Positions 32,920 through 42,654 of a DNA stretch of 64,000 nt are shown here, one piece after another. This DNA comes from Microvirga lupini. GTDB taxonomy: Bacteria; Pseudomonadota; Alphaproteobacteria; Rhizobiales; Beijerinckiaceae. The notes beneath the pieces are model-generated. The model was not told the origin of the DNA, ran no database searches, and saw nothing but the letters and a program-made list of their open reading frames with translations. The translations under genes were made by a program, and so were the position numbers. Each line of letters opens with the position of its first letter. Position 1 is the first letter of the stretch. Where the stretch lies: NCBI GenBank assembly GCA_000517005.1, contig KI912031.1, positions 167,102 through 231,101 on the forward strand, given 5' to 3'.

Positions 32920-33323
32920 TCGGCGGCGCGCAACTCTCTACAGAATATATTCTATAGACCATCCTAAAAGATTATTACACCCGTGAATGGATGAGACTAT
33001 TGAATAGGAAAGTTGCCTGGGAAGTTTGGCGGTTGAATTTGGTTTCGACGCAGTTTTTGCGACATCGTTACGTTAACTGAGTGTCGATATTAACATAAGT
33101 TTATTCATTAGCGCTATTTGTTTTCGTTCTGTTCTAAACTCTACGATTAGGATGAAAATTGTTCATCAGGGAATCTGCTTGAACGTCGACGATCCTGAGA
33201 TTCATGGGCGACGGTGCTCTGACCCATGACTCTGCGGTGCAAGGGATCGGCGAAAGCAAACAAAGGATCCGAATAGATTTCGAGCGCAGTCGACCGGTCG
33301 ACTGCGCTCGATCCTGGTTGCAG
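32920..33323. other. Non-coding stretch with perfect palindrome
   Basis: 404 bases between two minus genes. AT-rich (32940-33170), holding the GGDEF-gene promoter presumably, then the 32-base palindrome 33281-33312. No gene supported. Confidence 0.5.
33281..33312. repeat. Perfect 32-bp palindrome
   Basis: TCGAGCGCAGTCGACC and its exact reverse complement meet with no loop, 12 bases after the terC stop. Could be a terminator-like cruciform or a protein site. Confidence 0.8.
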
Positions 33324-34058
33324 CTATCGCGCCTTCTTGGCGCGCCGCGAGAGCATGTTCAGCGCCTCGACCAGGGCCGAGAAGGCCATCGCCGCGTAGA
33401 TGTAGCCTTTCGGCACGTGAGCCCCGAAGCCTTCCGCGATCAGGACCATGCCGATCATGAGCAGGAAGCCGAGGGCGAGCATAACGACCGTCGGATTGGC
33501 CTGGATGAAGCGGGCGAGGGGATTGGCAGCCAGCAGCATGACGGTCACGGCGGCAACGACGGCGACGACCATGATCGGAACATGATCGGTCATGCCGACG
33601 GCCGTGATGATGCTGTCGATGGAAAAGACGAGATCCAGAAGCAGAATCTGCACGATCGCCGAGGCGAAGCTCATCTGAACCTTCTCGCCTTCGAAGAGGT
33701 CCGGTCCGGGATTGGGATCGACATGGTGATGGATCTCCTTGGTCGCCTTCCAGACCAGGAACAGGCCGCCTGCGATCAGAATCAGGTCCCGCCAGGAGAA
33801 GCCATGGCCGAAGGCCGTGAAGAGGGGCTCCGTGAGCTGGACAATGATCGCAATGGTTCCAAGCAGGCCCAGGCGAAGAATCAGGGCGAGGCCGATGCCG
33901 ATGCGCCGGGCCGTCGATTGCTGATGGGCAGGCAGCTTGTTGGTGAGGATCGAAATGAAGATGAGGTTGTCGATCCCGAGCACGACTTCCATGACGACCA
34001 GGGTCGCTAAGGCAGCCCAAGCGGCCGGATCTGCGGCCAGTGTAACGATGTAATCCAT
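33324..34058 (-). CDS. TerC family membrane protein
   Basis: 244 residues, about seven membrane helices. TerC/Alx signature: [33 protein letters not shown] and [17 protein letters not shown], with the conserved Asp residues in helix. Likely exports manganese or works in membrane-protein folding, as shown for other TerC proteins; family annotation 'tellurium resistance' is historical. The C-terminus is basic (SRRAKKAR). No ter operon neighbours here. Confidence 0.92.
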   Translation of the reverse strand: MDYIVTLAADPAAWAALATLVVMEVVLGIDNLIFISILTNKLPAHQQSTARRIGIGLALILRLGLLGTIAIIVQLTEPLFTAFGHGFSWRDLILIAGGLFLVWKATKEIHHHVDPNPGPDLFEGEKVQMSFASAIVQILLLDLVFSIDSIITAVGMTDHVPIMVVAVVAAVTVMLLAANPLARFIQANPTVVMLALGFLLMIGMVLIAEGFGAHVPKGYIYAAMAFSALVEALNMLSRRAKKAR

Positions 34059-34364
34059 GAAGCCCTTCCTATCGCGTCACGTCCTTATTTCGGTTATTGT
34101 CGAGCTTGCGCAAGGGTTTGGACCGGATTCCTTTTCTATTCGCCGTTTTCACAATTGGCTGATCTCGACACAAGTGCTGTTGAAGTGCGGGATCCCGGGC
34201 CCAGATGATCCGTCGAGAAGCATTGAAGTCGCCTGCACATAAGTGAGGCGAAGTGAGCTTCGACTTCAGTAGCTTAGTTTCCATATCGGCTATGCGGCGT
34301 CCGCCCTATGGAACCGCCCATGGCAGGAGAAGCGTTCCCTCATGGAATGATCTGGAGGCGTGTC
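34059..34364. other. Non-coding gap
   Basis: 306 bases between divergent genes. I see no RNA gene; GGAACCG near 34308 is not followed by a GTT at the right distance (19 bases), so it is not counted as an EcfG site. Confidence 0.4.
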
Positions 34365-34976
34365 ATGGCAGGATTTTCAGGGCGTTGGCTGGTGGCTGCC
34401 TCGCTTGCGGGGCTTCTCGGGAGTCCATTGGCGGCTCTTGCCCAAACAGGACGGCCCTGGGTCGATCCCCCGCCCGCGTCCGACACCAAGACCCAGCCAC
34501 CGGTGTCGACACCCTCGTCCCTTCCCGCGACACCGCCGACCCAAGCTGCGGCGCCTAATTCCGCAACCGCTCCCGTTCCGTCTTCCACGGAAGCCAAGGC
34601 AAGCGCGGAATCTCAGCCAGCCGAGGAGGCTTCGCCGAGTAAGACGGTCGCCGATCAGCAAACCAAGCAAAAGGCGGCCACTGAACGGAAGGTACGTGCT
34701 TCTTCACGGCAGGCCAGTTCATCGGCACGCAGCCGGAGACGGGAAGGGCAAGTCGCGCGCCGGCGAGCAACCGGCACGCAGGTGTCGCAGGCAGAATCCC
34801 GCAGTGCCATCGAGCGTCGAGCGCGGGCGACACGTTATGGATCGGTTCAGGAAGGGCTGGATGCAGGTCTTCAGGTAATGAGACTGCGAACCATTCAGCT
34901 TCCGGACGGTCGTCGCTTCGAGGTTTTGACACGGCCTGATCAGGATATCGCATCCGGATGGCCGGACGGCTATTGA
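34365..34976 (+). CDS. Exported disordered protein of unknown function
   Basis: 203 residues from ATG 34365, which has GGAGG nine bases upstream. Signal peptide GRWLVAASLAGLLGSPLAALAQ. The mature protein is Pro/Ser/Ala/Lys-rich and basic (RRREGQVARRRATG) to about residue 150; the end QEGLDAGLQVMRLRTIQLPDGRRFEVLTRPD is folded-looking. No known domain. Likely periplasmic. Confidence 0.65.
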   Translation: MAGFSGRWLVAASLAGLLGSPLAALAQTGRPWVDPPPASDTKTQPPVSTPSSLPATPPTQAAAPNSATAPVPSSTEAKASAESQPAEEASPSKTVADQQTKQKAATERKVRASSRQASSSARSRRREGQVARRRATGTQVSQAESRSAIERRARATRYGSVQEGLDAGLQVMRLRTIQLPDGRRFEVLTRPDQDIASGWPDGY

Positions 34977-35043
34977 GCGGTCGTTCAAGGCTGGCAAAAA
35001 GTGATCCCAGCGCAAATGCCGATCCGCTTGCCGCTGGCGTTGA

Positions 35044-35660
35044 TTATTGCGCCTGGCTAACCGTTTCGATGGATTCAGGCGCATTCTGTTGAAATCGCGC
35101 CGCCATTTCTTCTGCGCGACGACGGATATCGAGCCACAAACGTTGCTCCCGTTGCGCATCCGCGAGGGCCCGGTGAGCAGCAGGACCGAGTTCATCATGG
35201 CTGCGCCGTGCCTGTGCGAGAATCTCCTGCATGATTGCGCGATGCAGATCCGCCGGGACTTGAGCATCCCGCAGCACGTCGCGCATGATCCGTCTATGAG
35301 CCATCTCGGTGTCCTTAAGCCGCAGGGCATGGCGTGGCAATCCTGCCGTGCGCAAGAGCTTGCTCAGCCACTTTCCGTCCCATGACGGCGCTGTCGCATA
35401 GAGATTGCGGCCCGTCAAAACCGCACCATGCGCTGAGCGACATCCTCAATCGGTGTCCCTTCCGATCTCAGCTGCTCTCGCGAGATGCCATGAATTTTTC
35501 CCGCTTTGATATCCCAATCGGTCCAGGATGCGGGGGGCCTGATGAGATAGCTCTCCTCCTCGCCGCTCGCGAAAACCCAGGCGACCTCGATCGGGTAGCC
35601 CTGCCTGCCGAGGGACGACGCCTCGAAGTCAAGAAATACGATATCAGACAGGCAAGCCAT
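35044..35660 (-). pseudogene. Frameshifted DEDD 3'-5' exonuclease
   Basis: The first frame (35660-35415) starts MACLSDIVFLDFEASSLG, with exonuclease motif I (D-F-E); it ends VAQRMVRF at a stop. The next frame, from 35418, continues LTGRNLYATAPSWDGKWL (motif II Asp) and AAHRALADAQRE (motif III H-x-A-x-x-D). Adding one T to the TTTT run near 35416-35419 joins them into one 206-residue DEDDh exonuclease of the RNase T/polA-type fold. So either one base is missing in the sequence or the gene is broken. Promoter unknown. Confidence 0.75.
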
Positions 35661-35892
35661 CGGGGATCAACTCGCGTATGTCGGCACTCGCTCCCATCTT
35701 CATGAAAGATACTACCGATGTGGAGCGATGAAACATACCGCCATCGTGCCCTCAACGCGCAAGTTGCGGCACGGCTCCATTGTCATGGACCATTAAGCGA
35801 AACCGAAGGTCCACGCCTGCGACCCGTAGGGCCACATCAGTGAAAAATGAATCCTGTTTTCCGCATAGGCGATGCGCTGCCCAAAGAGCTGT

Positions 35893-35938
35893 GCATCGAA
35901 TGGATCCCAAAAGTGGTGCCCGCTTAAGGGTTCGATGC
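35893..35938. repeat. Degenerate copy of the palindromic repeat
   Basis: GCATCGAA and TTCGATGC arms, with inner GGATCCCAAAAGTGG as in the copy at 20593; the second arm is lost. Confidence 0.65.
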
Positions 35939-35939
35939 T

Positions 35940-36425
35940 CTAGCGGGCATTGGCGGATGTGAAACCTGCGGAGGCGGAGACGGTGCCGGTTGTGACAGGG
36001 TCGCTGGCGCCTGTTCTGAGAGTGTGCAGGAGGCCCTTGCGCTTGGCCTCGTAATAGTAGCCCCCGGCATAAAGTGCGACGGCGCGATCCGGATTGCCGC
36101 CTGCGACCTTGTAGGCGTTCGCCAGATAGGGGACTGCGTAAGTCAGATTGGTATTGGCATCGAGCAGTCCGGAGACAGTTCCCCTGTATCCCATGCCGCG
36201 CGCCGTGGCATAGCGGATCTGCATGAGGCCGAAATTGCCTTTATGGGATGCGCGTGGATTGTAGCCGCTCTCGCGTCTGATGACCCGATGCACCAATGTT
36301 TCAGGAATGCCGTGAGCCTTGGCGTGCTGCGCAACGAGCGCATCGATTTGGGCTCGTTCTTCGGATGCCGCTGCGGGCAGCGTGCAAGCAATCGCTGCGC
36401 AGGCGAGAACAAGACGAGAAATCAT
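35940..36425 (-). CDS. Lytic transglycosylase (SLT domain)
   Basis: 161 residues. Signal peptide ISRLVLACAAIACTLPAAASE, then an SLT fold: catalytic Glu in HRVIRRESGYNPRAS, GNFGLMQIRYATARGMGY and YAVPYLANAYKVAGGNPDRAVALYAGGYY. It cuts peptidoglycan glycan chains, releasing 1,6-anhydromuramyl products. Short, without LysM or other binding domain. Likely used in envelope remodelling or in assembling an export machine. Confidence 0.93.
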   Translation of the reverse strand: MISRLVLACAAIACTLPAAASEERAQIDALVAQHAKAHGIPETLVHRVIRRESGYNPRASHKGNFGLMQIRYATARGMGYRGTVSGLLDANTNLTYAVPYLANAYKVAGGNPDRAVALYAGGYYYEAKRKGLLHTLRTGASDPVTTGTVSASAGFTSANAR

Positions 36426-37114
36426 GAAGGTCCCCTTGTTTGAGGAGATTTCTCCACATCAATCGTGGCAATTGGACGTCAGCTTGGCTGTAAGCAGTGC
36501 CTGTGAAGCAGTCCATTTCGCTTGAGCCCCATTCGTGATGATTGCGCTTCGAGCGTAAGCTGTTCGGCAGATGCATGGATCGCACCATCATTCGGAGATA
36601 CAACCGCTGCTCCCTCCAAAGGGGTAGCGATGCGGCGTAATGTCGATGCGCGCGAACCCCGGCGCTTACAGTTTCTGCTAAGCTTTGGAATGGTCAATGT
36701 CGCTGACTTACTTGATGCGCCTCTTTGCCTGAAAGCAGGTGGCGAGATCACCGAATGTTTGTCACATCACATGTGCTGCTTCGAAAGTTCCACGTGAGCA
36801 AGTAGACGTTTTCAGATGCATAGGCGCAAACGATGAAAACTTGTTCACTATGGCAAAGGCCGACCCGAGTCTTTTCTCGCTTATAAGTCAAGCATAACGC
36901 AGAATAGTTGGAGCGCTGAGCAAGGGGTATGCCGTGCTCTTATGAGTTAAAATCTCCTGTTGAAAGTAGTAATTCTCTATTTAGTCCCTAGGGAGTATCT
37001 CGCAAGCCGAAATAGTGGGACAATTTCGAATGTAGCAGTAGTATTTATGGGCTGTATCCGGCGCTTTCCAGCATTCGCGCCTCGCTTCCACTGTTATTCA
37101 GCAGGAACAGCCTA
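36426..37114. other. Upstream region of the alginate-like locus
   Basis: 689 bases, AT-richer toward the right. No gene found; short frames on both strands lack support. It presumably holds the main promoter of the algD operon. A TCCCTAGGGA palindrome lies at 36985-36994, 121 bases before algD. Confidence 0.5.
36985..36994. promoter_or_regulatory. Palindrome upstream of algD
   Basis: TCCCTAGGGA within AGTCCCTAGGGAGTA; candidate binding site for one of the LuxR-type regulators encoded after the locus (inference). Confidence 0.35.
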
Positions 37115-38425
37115 ATGCAAATCAGTGTTTTTGGGATTGGCTATGTCGGTGCCGTTTCTGCGGCATGCCTAGCCAACGATGGCCACAACGTCATTGCAGT
37201 CGATCCGAATCCTCAAAAAGTCGGCCCGCTCAACGAAGGCATCAGCCCGATCGTCGAACCGGGGCTGGGGGAGCTTATCCAAGGAGGCATCAGCAGCAAG
37301 CGCCTCATGGCGACGAGCGACGTACGCGAGGCCATTCAAGGGACGGATCTGTCTTTCGTGTGCGTTGGAACTCCCTCGCGTTCGAACGGCTCTCTCGATA
37401 CGGCTTATGTGAGCGCCGCAGCAGAGCAGATCGGCGCCGCAATTCGAGAAAAGAACTCCTTCCACTCCGTCGTCATGCGGTCGACCATTCTGCCCGGCAC
37501 GATGGAGAGCATCGTGTTGCCCGCACTCGAGCGTGTATCAGGACGTCAGGCGGGCGTGGGATTCGGCATTGCCTATTATCCTGAGTTCCTGCGGGAGAGC
37601 ACCGCGATCGCAGATTATTACGATCCAGGGGCGATCATCTTCGGCCGGCACGATCAGGCAACAGTTGATCGGCTGCTCGATCTGCACAAGATCTTCAAGG
37701 TTGAGCCAAGGATTGTTTCTCTTCGTACGGCCGAAGCCGTAAAATACACGAACAATGCATGGCACGCGCTGAAGATCAGCTTCGCGAACGAGATCGGTAA
37801 TATCTGTAAGGAAGCCGGGATCGATGGTCATGCCGTGATGGAGGTACTGTGCGCGGATACGCGGCTGAACATTTCCAAAGCCTATCTGAAACCCGGATTC
37901 GCATTCGGTGGATCGTGCCTTCCGAAAGACCTGCGGGCTCTGCGTTTCGCAGCGCGTAAACTGGATGTGCCCACGCCCATCCTCGATGCGACGATGGCAG
38001 CGAACGAAGAGCAGCTGCGTCGTGCATACGCGATGGTCGCCGCGACCGGAAAACGCCGGATCGGCATCATTGGTCTGAGCTTCAAGCCTGAGACAGATGA
38101 CTTGCGGGAGAGCCCGCTGGTCGAGCTCGCAGAGCGTCTCTACGGGAGAGGCTACGACATCCGCATTTACGACCCGAACATTCAGGTCTCAAAGCTGACC
38201 GGAGCCAACCTCCAGTTCGTCAAAGCACATCTTCCCCATCTTACCTCGCTCCTGACTGCCGATATCAACGAAGTGATCGATCACGCAGAATCCTTCGTTC
38301 TCGGCAACCGCGATGAAGCCAAGCGGCTCATAGCTGCCTTGAGTGACGACAGGCCGCTCATCGATCTTGTGCGCATCGACCAGACAAGGTGTTCAGGTGA
38401 CCTTTATCAAGGAATCTGCTGGTAA
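37115..38425 (+). CDS. algD: GDP-mannose 6-dehydrogenase AlgD-like
   Basis: 436 residues, the same length as Pseudomonas AlgD. It oxidises GDP-mannose to GDP-mannuronate, committing it to alginate. NAD-binding start MQISVFGIGYVGAVSAACLA; catalytic Cys C268 in FAFGGSCLPKDLRAL; IGIIGLSFKPETDDLRESP in the C-terminal domain. UDP-glucose dehydrogenases share this fold, but the locus, with alg8, alg44 and algA, favours the GDP-mannose enzyme. It is the first gene of the operon; its end overlaps alg8 by 29 bases. Confidence 0.9.
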   Translation: MQISVFGIGYVGAVSAACLANDGHNVIAVDPNPQKVGPLNEGISPIVEPGLGELIQGGISSKRLMATSDVREAIQGTDLSFVCVGTPSRSNGSLDTAYVSAAAEQIGAAIREKNSFHSVVMRSTILPGTMESIVLPALERVSGRQAGVGFGIAYYPEFLRESTAIADYYDPGAIIFGRHDQATVDRLLDLHKIFKVEPRIVSLRTAEAVKYTNNAWHALKISFANEIGNICKEAGIDGHAVMEVLCADTRLNISKAYLKPGFAFGGSCLPKDLRALRFAARKLDVPTPILDATMAANEEQLRRAYAMVAATGKRRIGIIGLSFKPETDDLRESPLVELAERLYGRGYDIRIYDPNIQVSKLTGANLQFVKAHLPHLTSLLTADINEVIDHAESFVLGNRDEAKRLIAALSDDRPLIDLVRIDQTRCSGDLYQGICW

Positions 38426-39941
38426 CAACAGCAGCAACCGGCTGTCAGAGTCGGTAGGGGCGCATGTGCTTTATGTGGTGGCCGTAGCAGCGTTCGCTGC
38501 TGCGCTCCCGCCGCAGGCATATGGCGCCGTAAGCGCCGGTGTCGTTGGAACCATAGGGTTCCTTGCCATCTGGCGCTATGGATGGGGTTTCCTGCACTTC
38601 ATCCGTGCGCTCGTCTTCCGCAAGATGGTTTTCCCACGCATGCGGGAGGCTGCCGATGCTGCAGTAAGGCAGGAGCCCCCCAACGCCTTTCTGCTGGTCA
38701 CGACCTTTCGTATCGACAGTGCGGTCAGCGCACGCGTCTATCGAGCCGTCTTCGCAGCCGCGCTCGCGGCGCCTGGGAAGGTGACGGTCGTTGCTTCAGT
38801 GGTTGAGGCCGGTGATCAGAGGCTCATCAAAAGCCTGTTCCGAACGATGTGTGGCGACGCGAAAAATGTCGATCTCGTGATCGTGAGAATTGCCGGGACA
38901 GGAAAACGGGATGCCCTTGCCTATGGCTTCAGGGCCATTGCCCGTCGTGCGCCTGGGGCCGATGATGTCGTTGCCGTCATCGACGGCGACAGCATCGTGC
39001 CTCCGGATCTGGTGTGGAAATGTGCAGGGTTCTTCCGTCTCGATCAGCAAGTCGGGGCTCTGACGACGGATGAGTTGAGCGAGGTTCGTGGCCGCCGCAT
39101 CTTTCAGGAATGGTATTCGCTTCGCTTCGCGCAGCGCCACACCCTCATGTCTTCCGTCGGGCTGTCGGAGCGTGTCCTGACCTTGACCGGCCGCATGGCG
39201 ATGTTCCGGGCAAGCATCATCTGCAATTCCGAGTTCATACGTCAGGTCGAGCTCGACTACATCGATCACTGGCGTCTTGGCCGATTCAAGTTCCTGACCG
39301 GCGACGACAAGTCGAGCTGGTTCTGGCTGCTCCGGAGTGGTTACAAGATGCTCTACGTGCCCGATGTCGTCGTTCTGACCATCGAGGATCCCCCCTCGGA
39401 GAGTTTCATCTCCGCCGCGGCGATGCTGATGGTACGGTGGTTCGGCAACATGCTGCGCACGAACGCGCGGGCTCTCGCTCTCGGTCCACGGAGGATCGGG
39501 CTGTTCACCTGGTGGGCGATCCTCGATCAACGCATGTCGATGTGGACATCGCTTGTCGGGTTTACACTCGCGCTGATCGCTGGAATCTTTGTCAGCGGCT
39601 ATGCGCTCCTGCTCTATGCTCTCTGGATCCTGACATCGCGATACGTCCTGACCCTGTCTCTTTTGGCATCCAGGCCGCGTGTTTCGGTATTCTACCCCTT
39701 CCTACTCTACTTCAACCAGATCTTCGGATCACTGGTCAAAGTCCATGTCACCTTCCGACTGGATCGGCAGAAATGGACGCGGCAGAAGACCGCCTCGGCG
39801 AGGGTGGCGAAGCGCCCCTTTCTCGCAAGCAATTTCATGTCAGCATACATGCATTGCCTTGCGCTTGTAGCATTCGTGACGGTTCTCGCTTGGAGCATGG
39901 ACGTGCTTCCGACACCGAAATCAATGCTCTTCCTTCCTTAA
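38397..39941 (+). CDS. alg8: Alginate polymerase Alg8-like glycosyltransferase
   Basis: 514 residues from GTG 38397 (start could be 38343). Family-2 glycosyltransferase with membrane helices at both ends. Catalytic part: VVAVIDGDSIVPPDLVWK (D-G-D), LTTDELSEV, EWYSLRFAQRHTLMSSVGLSERVLTLTGRMAMFRAS, HWRLGRFKFLTGDDKSSWFWLL and RWFGNMLRTNARALALGPRRIG. These strings match Alg8 of Pseudomonas and Azotobacter very well. It joins GDP-mannuronate units into polymannuronate at the inner membrane and needs c-di-GMP through Alg44. Confidence 0.92.
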   Translation: MTFIKESAGNNSSNRLSESVGAHVLYVVAVAAFAAALPPQAYGAVSAGVVGTIGFLAIWRYGWGFLHFIRALVFRKMVFPRMREAADAAVRQEPPNAFLLVTTFRIDSAVSARVYRAVFAAALAAPGKVTVVASVVEAGDQRLIKSLFRTMCGDAKNVDLVIVRIAGTGKRDALAYGFRAIARRAPGADDVVAVIDGDSIVPPDLVWKCAGFFRLDQQVGALTTDELSEVRGRRIFQEWYSLRFAQRHTLMSSVGLSERVLTLTGRMAMFRASIICNSEFIRQVELDYIDHWRLGRFKFLTGDDKSSWFWLLRSGYKMLYVPDVVVLTIEDPPSESFISAAAMLMVRWFGNMLRTNARALALGPRRIGLFTWWAILDQRMSMWTSLVGFTLALIAGIFVSGYALLLYALWILTSRYVLTLSLLASRPRVSVFYPFLLYFNQIFGSLVKVHVTFRLDRQKWTRQKTASARVAKRPFLASNFMSAYMHCLALVAFVTVLAWSMDVLPTPKSMLFLP

Positions 39942-39972
39942 AGAAAATGATACCGATCTGGAGCTTGAGGTC

Positions 39973-41181
39973 ATGACGAAGATTACGCATGAGGCCGAGG
40001 TTCAAAGGCAACATCCTCGATACCGAATTCCGGTTCGATGCATCTACAATGGGACTCAGATTTCCGTTGTCGATGTCTCAGCCGGAGGGATCGGTCTGAG
40101 GGCAGGCTCGTTGGATGTCAAACCCGGTCACATACTCGACCTCACCCTCATCTTTCCGTTCAGCGGTTATGAACTCTCACTGCCCGTCAATGCCGAGGTC
40201 CGCTATATCACCCAAGAGCACAGCAGGATCGGCCTCCGCTTCGTCGATGTCTCGCCGCGGCAGCATAACCTTCTACGGTTCATCCTCGACGCCTATCTTG
40301 CCGGTGAGGTTGTGGATGCCGGCGACATCCTGGATGTCTCCGCACGCCGGAATGAAGGAAAAACCCGAGAGGTTCCCCAGCGACCTCAGCCTCAGGGACT
40401 GCTGGCTCAGCTGACCCATCACGGGCGCAGTGCGGCAGGCTACATCGGGATCGGCGCCGCAACGATGCTGCTCGTCGGCTTCATCGGTATGGGGGTCTTC
40501 GAGAGGATGTATATCATCCCCGCTCAATCGGCCCTGATCACCGCAGATCTCGTGACCGTGCCTGCTCCCTCGAATGGTCAAGTCACGTTCATCGCAACTG
40601 GCAACGAGGTGAAGGCAGGAGAGCCTCTTTTGACGATCCAGGGACCGCAGGGCAACAGCGTCGTCATCGACAGCCCCTGCAACTGCGTGATTCAGACGCG
40701 TTACAGTCGCACGGCCAATTTCGTCCGGGAAGGTGCGCCGATCCTGGCTCTTCGTGAGAAGACGAGCAAGCCTTACGTCACCGCCAGCATTCCTCACGAT
40801 CAGCTTCTGCGGTTCTACCGCGGGGCCAGCGCGGTGATCGAATATGCCGACGGCACACGTGTGCGGGAAGATCAGATCGAGCGCTTGCCCTCCCTGGTCA
40901 GTGAGACTGCCTCGACCGGCCCGTTCCTCGTCAAGCTCGCACCAGGCCGCGAACTCGAAATGTCCTCCATCGGGCAGCCCGTATCGGTCGTCTTCGATAC
41001 GTTCTCAGGGTCCACGGTCGCGACGACGGCCAGCAAGGTGCACGCGGCTATCAACTGGGTAGGGAAAACGATCGCTGCCGCCCTCGGGCAAGGCAACGAG
41101 GTGGTGACGGAACCCAAGAAGGCCAAAGAGCCTGAAACCGGCAGCGGGAGGCGCCTTGCCGGACTGAAACCCACGGAATGA
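39973..41181 (+). CDS. alg44: Alg44-like c-di-GMP receptor
   Basis: 402 residues. PilZ domain first: R-Q-H-P-R (R12-R16) and D34-V-S-A-G-G, the two motifs that hold c-di-GMP. One membrane helix (IGIGAATMLLVGFIGMGVF) follows at about residues 157-175, then a periplasmic HlyD-like barrel (VTVPAPSNGQVTFIATGNEVKAGEPLLTIQ). In Pseudomonas Alg44 turns on Alg8. The last 40 residues are Lys/Glu-rich. Start ATG 39973 is 31 bases after alg8. Confidence 0.9.
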   Translation: MTKITHEAEVQRQHPRYRIPVRCIYNGTQISVVDVSAGGIGLRAGSLDVKPGHILDLTLIFPFSGYELSLPVNAEVRYITQEHSRIGLRFVDVSPRQHNLLRFILDAYLAGEVVDAGDILDVSARRNEGKTREVPQRPQPQGLLAQLTHHGRSAAGYIGIGAATMLLVGFIGMGVFERMYIIPAQSALITADLVTVPAPSNGQVTFIATGNEVKAGEPLLTIQGPQGNSVVIDSPCNCVIQTRYSRTANFVREGAPILALREKTSKPYVTASIPHDQLLRFYRGASAVIEYADGTRVREDQIERLPSLVSETASTGPFLVKLAPGRELEMSSIGQPVSVVFDTFSGSTVATTASKVHAAINWVGKTIAAALGQGNEVVTEPKKAKEPETGSGRRLAGLKPTE

Positions 41182-41235
41182 TCAGACCTGGGTCACGCTT
41201 AGAAGGGCTATCCTTGAATGATTTGGAGATCAGAC

Positions 41236-42654
41236 ATGAACAACATCACTCCGGTTTTGATGTGCGGCGGCTCAGGCACGCGACTTTGGCCCGTTTCACG
41301 GTCCAGCGAACCAAAGCAGTTTCATGCCCTTGCTGGTGAATCCAGCTTGTTTCAGCAGACTGTCCAGCGTTTCCGTGCGGAACAATATGCTGAGCCGATC
41401 ATCGTAGTGAATACCAATCATCGCGATCTTGCCTTGCGTGAAATCGGACAATTGAGCTCTGGTGCGGCGCGATTGCTGGTCGAACCTTGCGTTCGCAGCA
41501 CAGGGCCGGCGATTGCGGCCGCAGCCGCTTTGATTGCCGAGGAGGACCCGGACCGGCTGATGCTCGTTGCTCCAAGCGACCACATCGTGGAGCAAGCCGA
41601 TATCTTCTCGCAGGCAGTGGCACAGGCAGTGCAAGCCGCGCAGCAGGGACGGATTGTCCTGTTCGGTATCCGCCCGAGCCATCCGGAGACGGGGTTCGGC
41701 TATATCGAGATTGGCGAGCCTTTCGACGATGCGAGTTTCGAGGTAGCAGGCTTCGTCGAGAAGCCGGTCCGCGCTGTCGCCGAGAAGTTGATCGCTGGAG
41801 AGCAGCATCTTTGGAACAGCGGGATCTTCATGTTTGCCGCCCGCACGATCCTCGATGAGCTTGAGCGACATGCTCCTGAAGTTCTGGCTAGTGCCCGGCG
41901 CGCTCTCGCAACAGCTCAGCGCGGCAATGACACCATCCGTCTTGCAGCTGAGTTCGATACGGCGCCTGTGATCTCGATCGACTATGCCGTCATGGAACGC
42001 AGCGATCGACTGGTGTGCATCCCGGTTGCGCCCGACTGGAGAGACCTGGGCTCATGGTCTGCGCTCTGGGATATTGGTTCCAAGGATGGAAACGGAAACG
42101 TATCCCGCGGCGATACGCTCCTCCAGGATGTGCGCGACAGCTATGTTCACGGGGCCTCCCGTCTTGTCGCCGTCATGGGTGTCGAGAAGGTGGTCGTGAT
42201 CGACACCGCCGATGCCGTTCTCGTCAGTTCCTTGGATCAGGCTCAGAACGTCGGCCGCCTAGCGGCCGAGCTCGCCGCTGCTAAGCGGCCTGAAGCGAGC
42301 CTCCACCGGAAAGTACGCCGTCCCTGGGGCTCCTACGAATCCCTGCGTGTTGGCGAGACTTTCCAGGTCAAGCACATCGTCGTCGATGTGGCCGGACGGC
42401 TGTCGCTGCAATACCATCATCACCGCTCGGAGCATTGGACGGTCGTTTCAGGAACCGCACGGGTCACCGTCGGCGAGCGGGTCTTCGTCATGACGGCAAA
42501 CGAGTCCGTTTACATCCCAAAAGGCGATGTTCATAGGCTCGAGAACATCGGCGATGAGGAACTGCACCTGATCGAGGTTCAGTGCGGCACGTATCTCGGT
42601 GAAGACGACATCGTGCGTCTGGAGGATCAGTATGACCGTATCGTCACGAGCTGA
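41236..42654 (+). CDS. algA: Mannose-1-phosphate guanylyltransferase/mannose-6-phosphate isomerase
   Basis: 472 residues from ATG 41236 with GGAG upstream. Bifunctional AlgA/ManC/CpsB type giving GDP-mannose for AlgD. Pyrophosphorylase start PVLMCGGSGTRLWPVSRSSEPKQF; sugar-binding GFGYIEIGEP and FVEKP; type II isomerase cupin in the C-terminal third, QYHHHRSEHWTVVSGTARV with metal-ligand His and Glu. The end overlaps the start of the epimerase gene, indicating coupling. Confidence 0.93.
   Translation: MNNITPVLMCGGSGTRLWPVSRSSEPKQFHALAGESSLFQQTVQRFRAEQYAEPIIVVNTNHRDLALREIGQLSSGAARLLVEPCVRSTGPAIAAAAALIAEEDPDRLMLVAPSDHIVEQADIFSQAVAQAVQAAQQGRIVLFGIRPSHPETGFGYIEIGEPFDDASFEVAGFVEKPVRAVAEKLIAGEQHLWNSGIFMFAARTILDELERHAPEVLASARRALATAQRGNDTIRLAAEFDTAPVISIDYAVMERSDRLVCIPVAPDWRDLGSWSALWDIGSKDGNGNVSRGDTLLQDVRDSYVHGASRLVAVMGVEKVVVIDTADAVLVSSLDQAQNVGRLAAELAAAKRPEASLHRKVRRPWGSYESLRVGETFQVKHIVVDVAGRLSLQYHHHRSEHWTVVSGTARVTVGERVFVMTANESVYIPKGDVHRLENIGDEELHLIEVQCGTYLGEDDIVRLEDQYDRIVTS

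Noticed and set aside
34308..34334. EcfG promoter before the exported protein at 34365
   Set aside because: GGAAC and GTT are 19 bases apart, outside the usual spacing.
37094..37124. EcfG promoter before algD
   Set aside because: GGAAC at 37102 has GTT at 18 bases but this lies inside the coding start, so it cannot drive algD.
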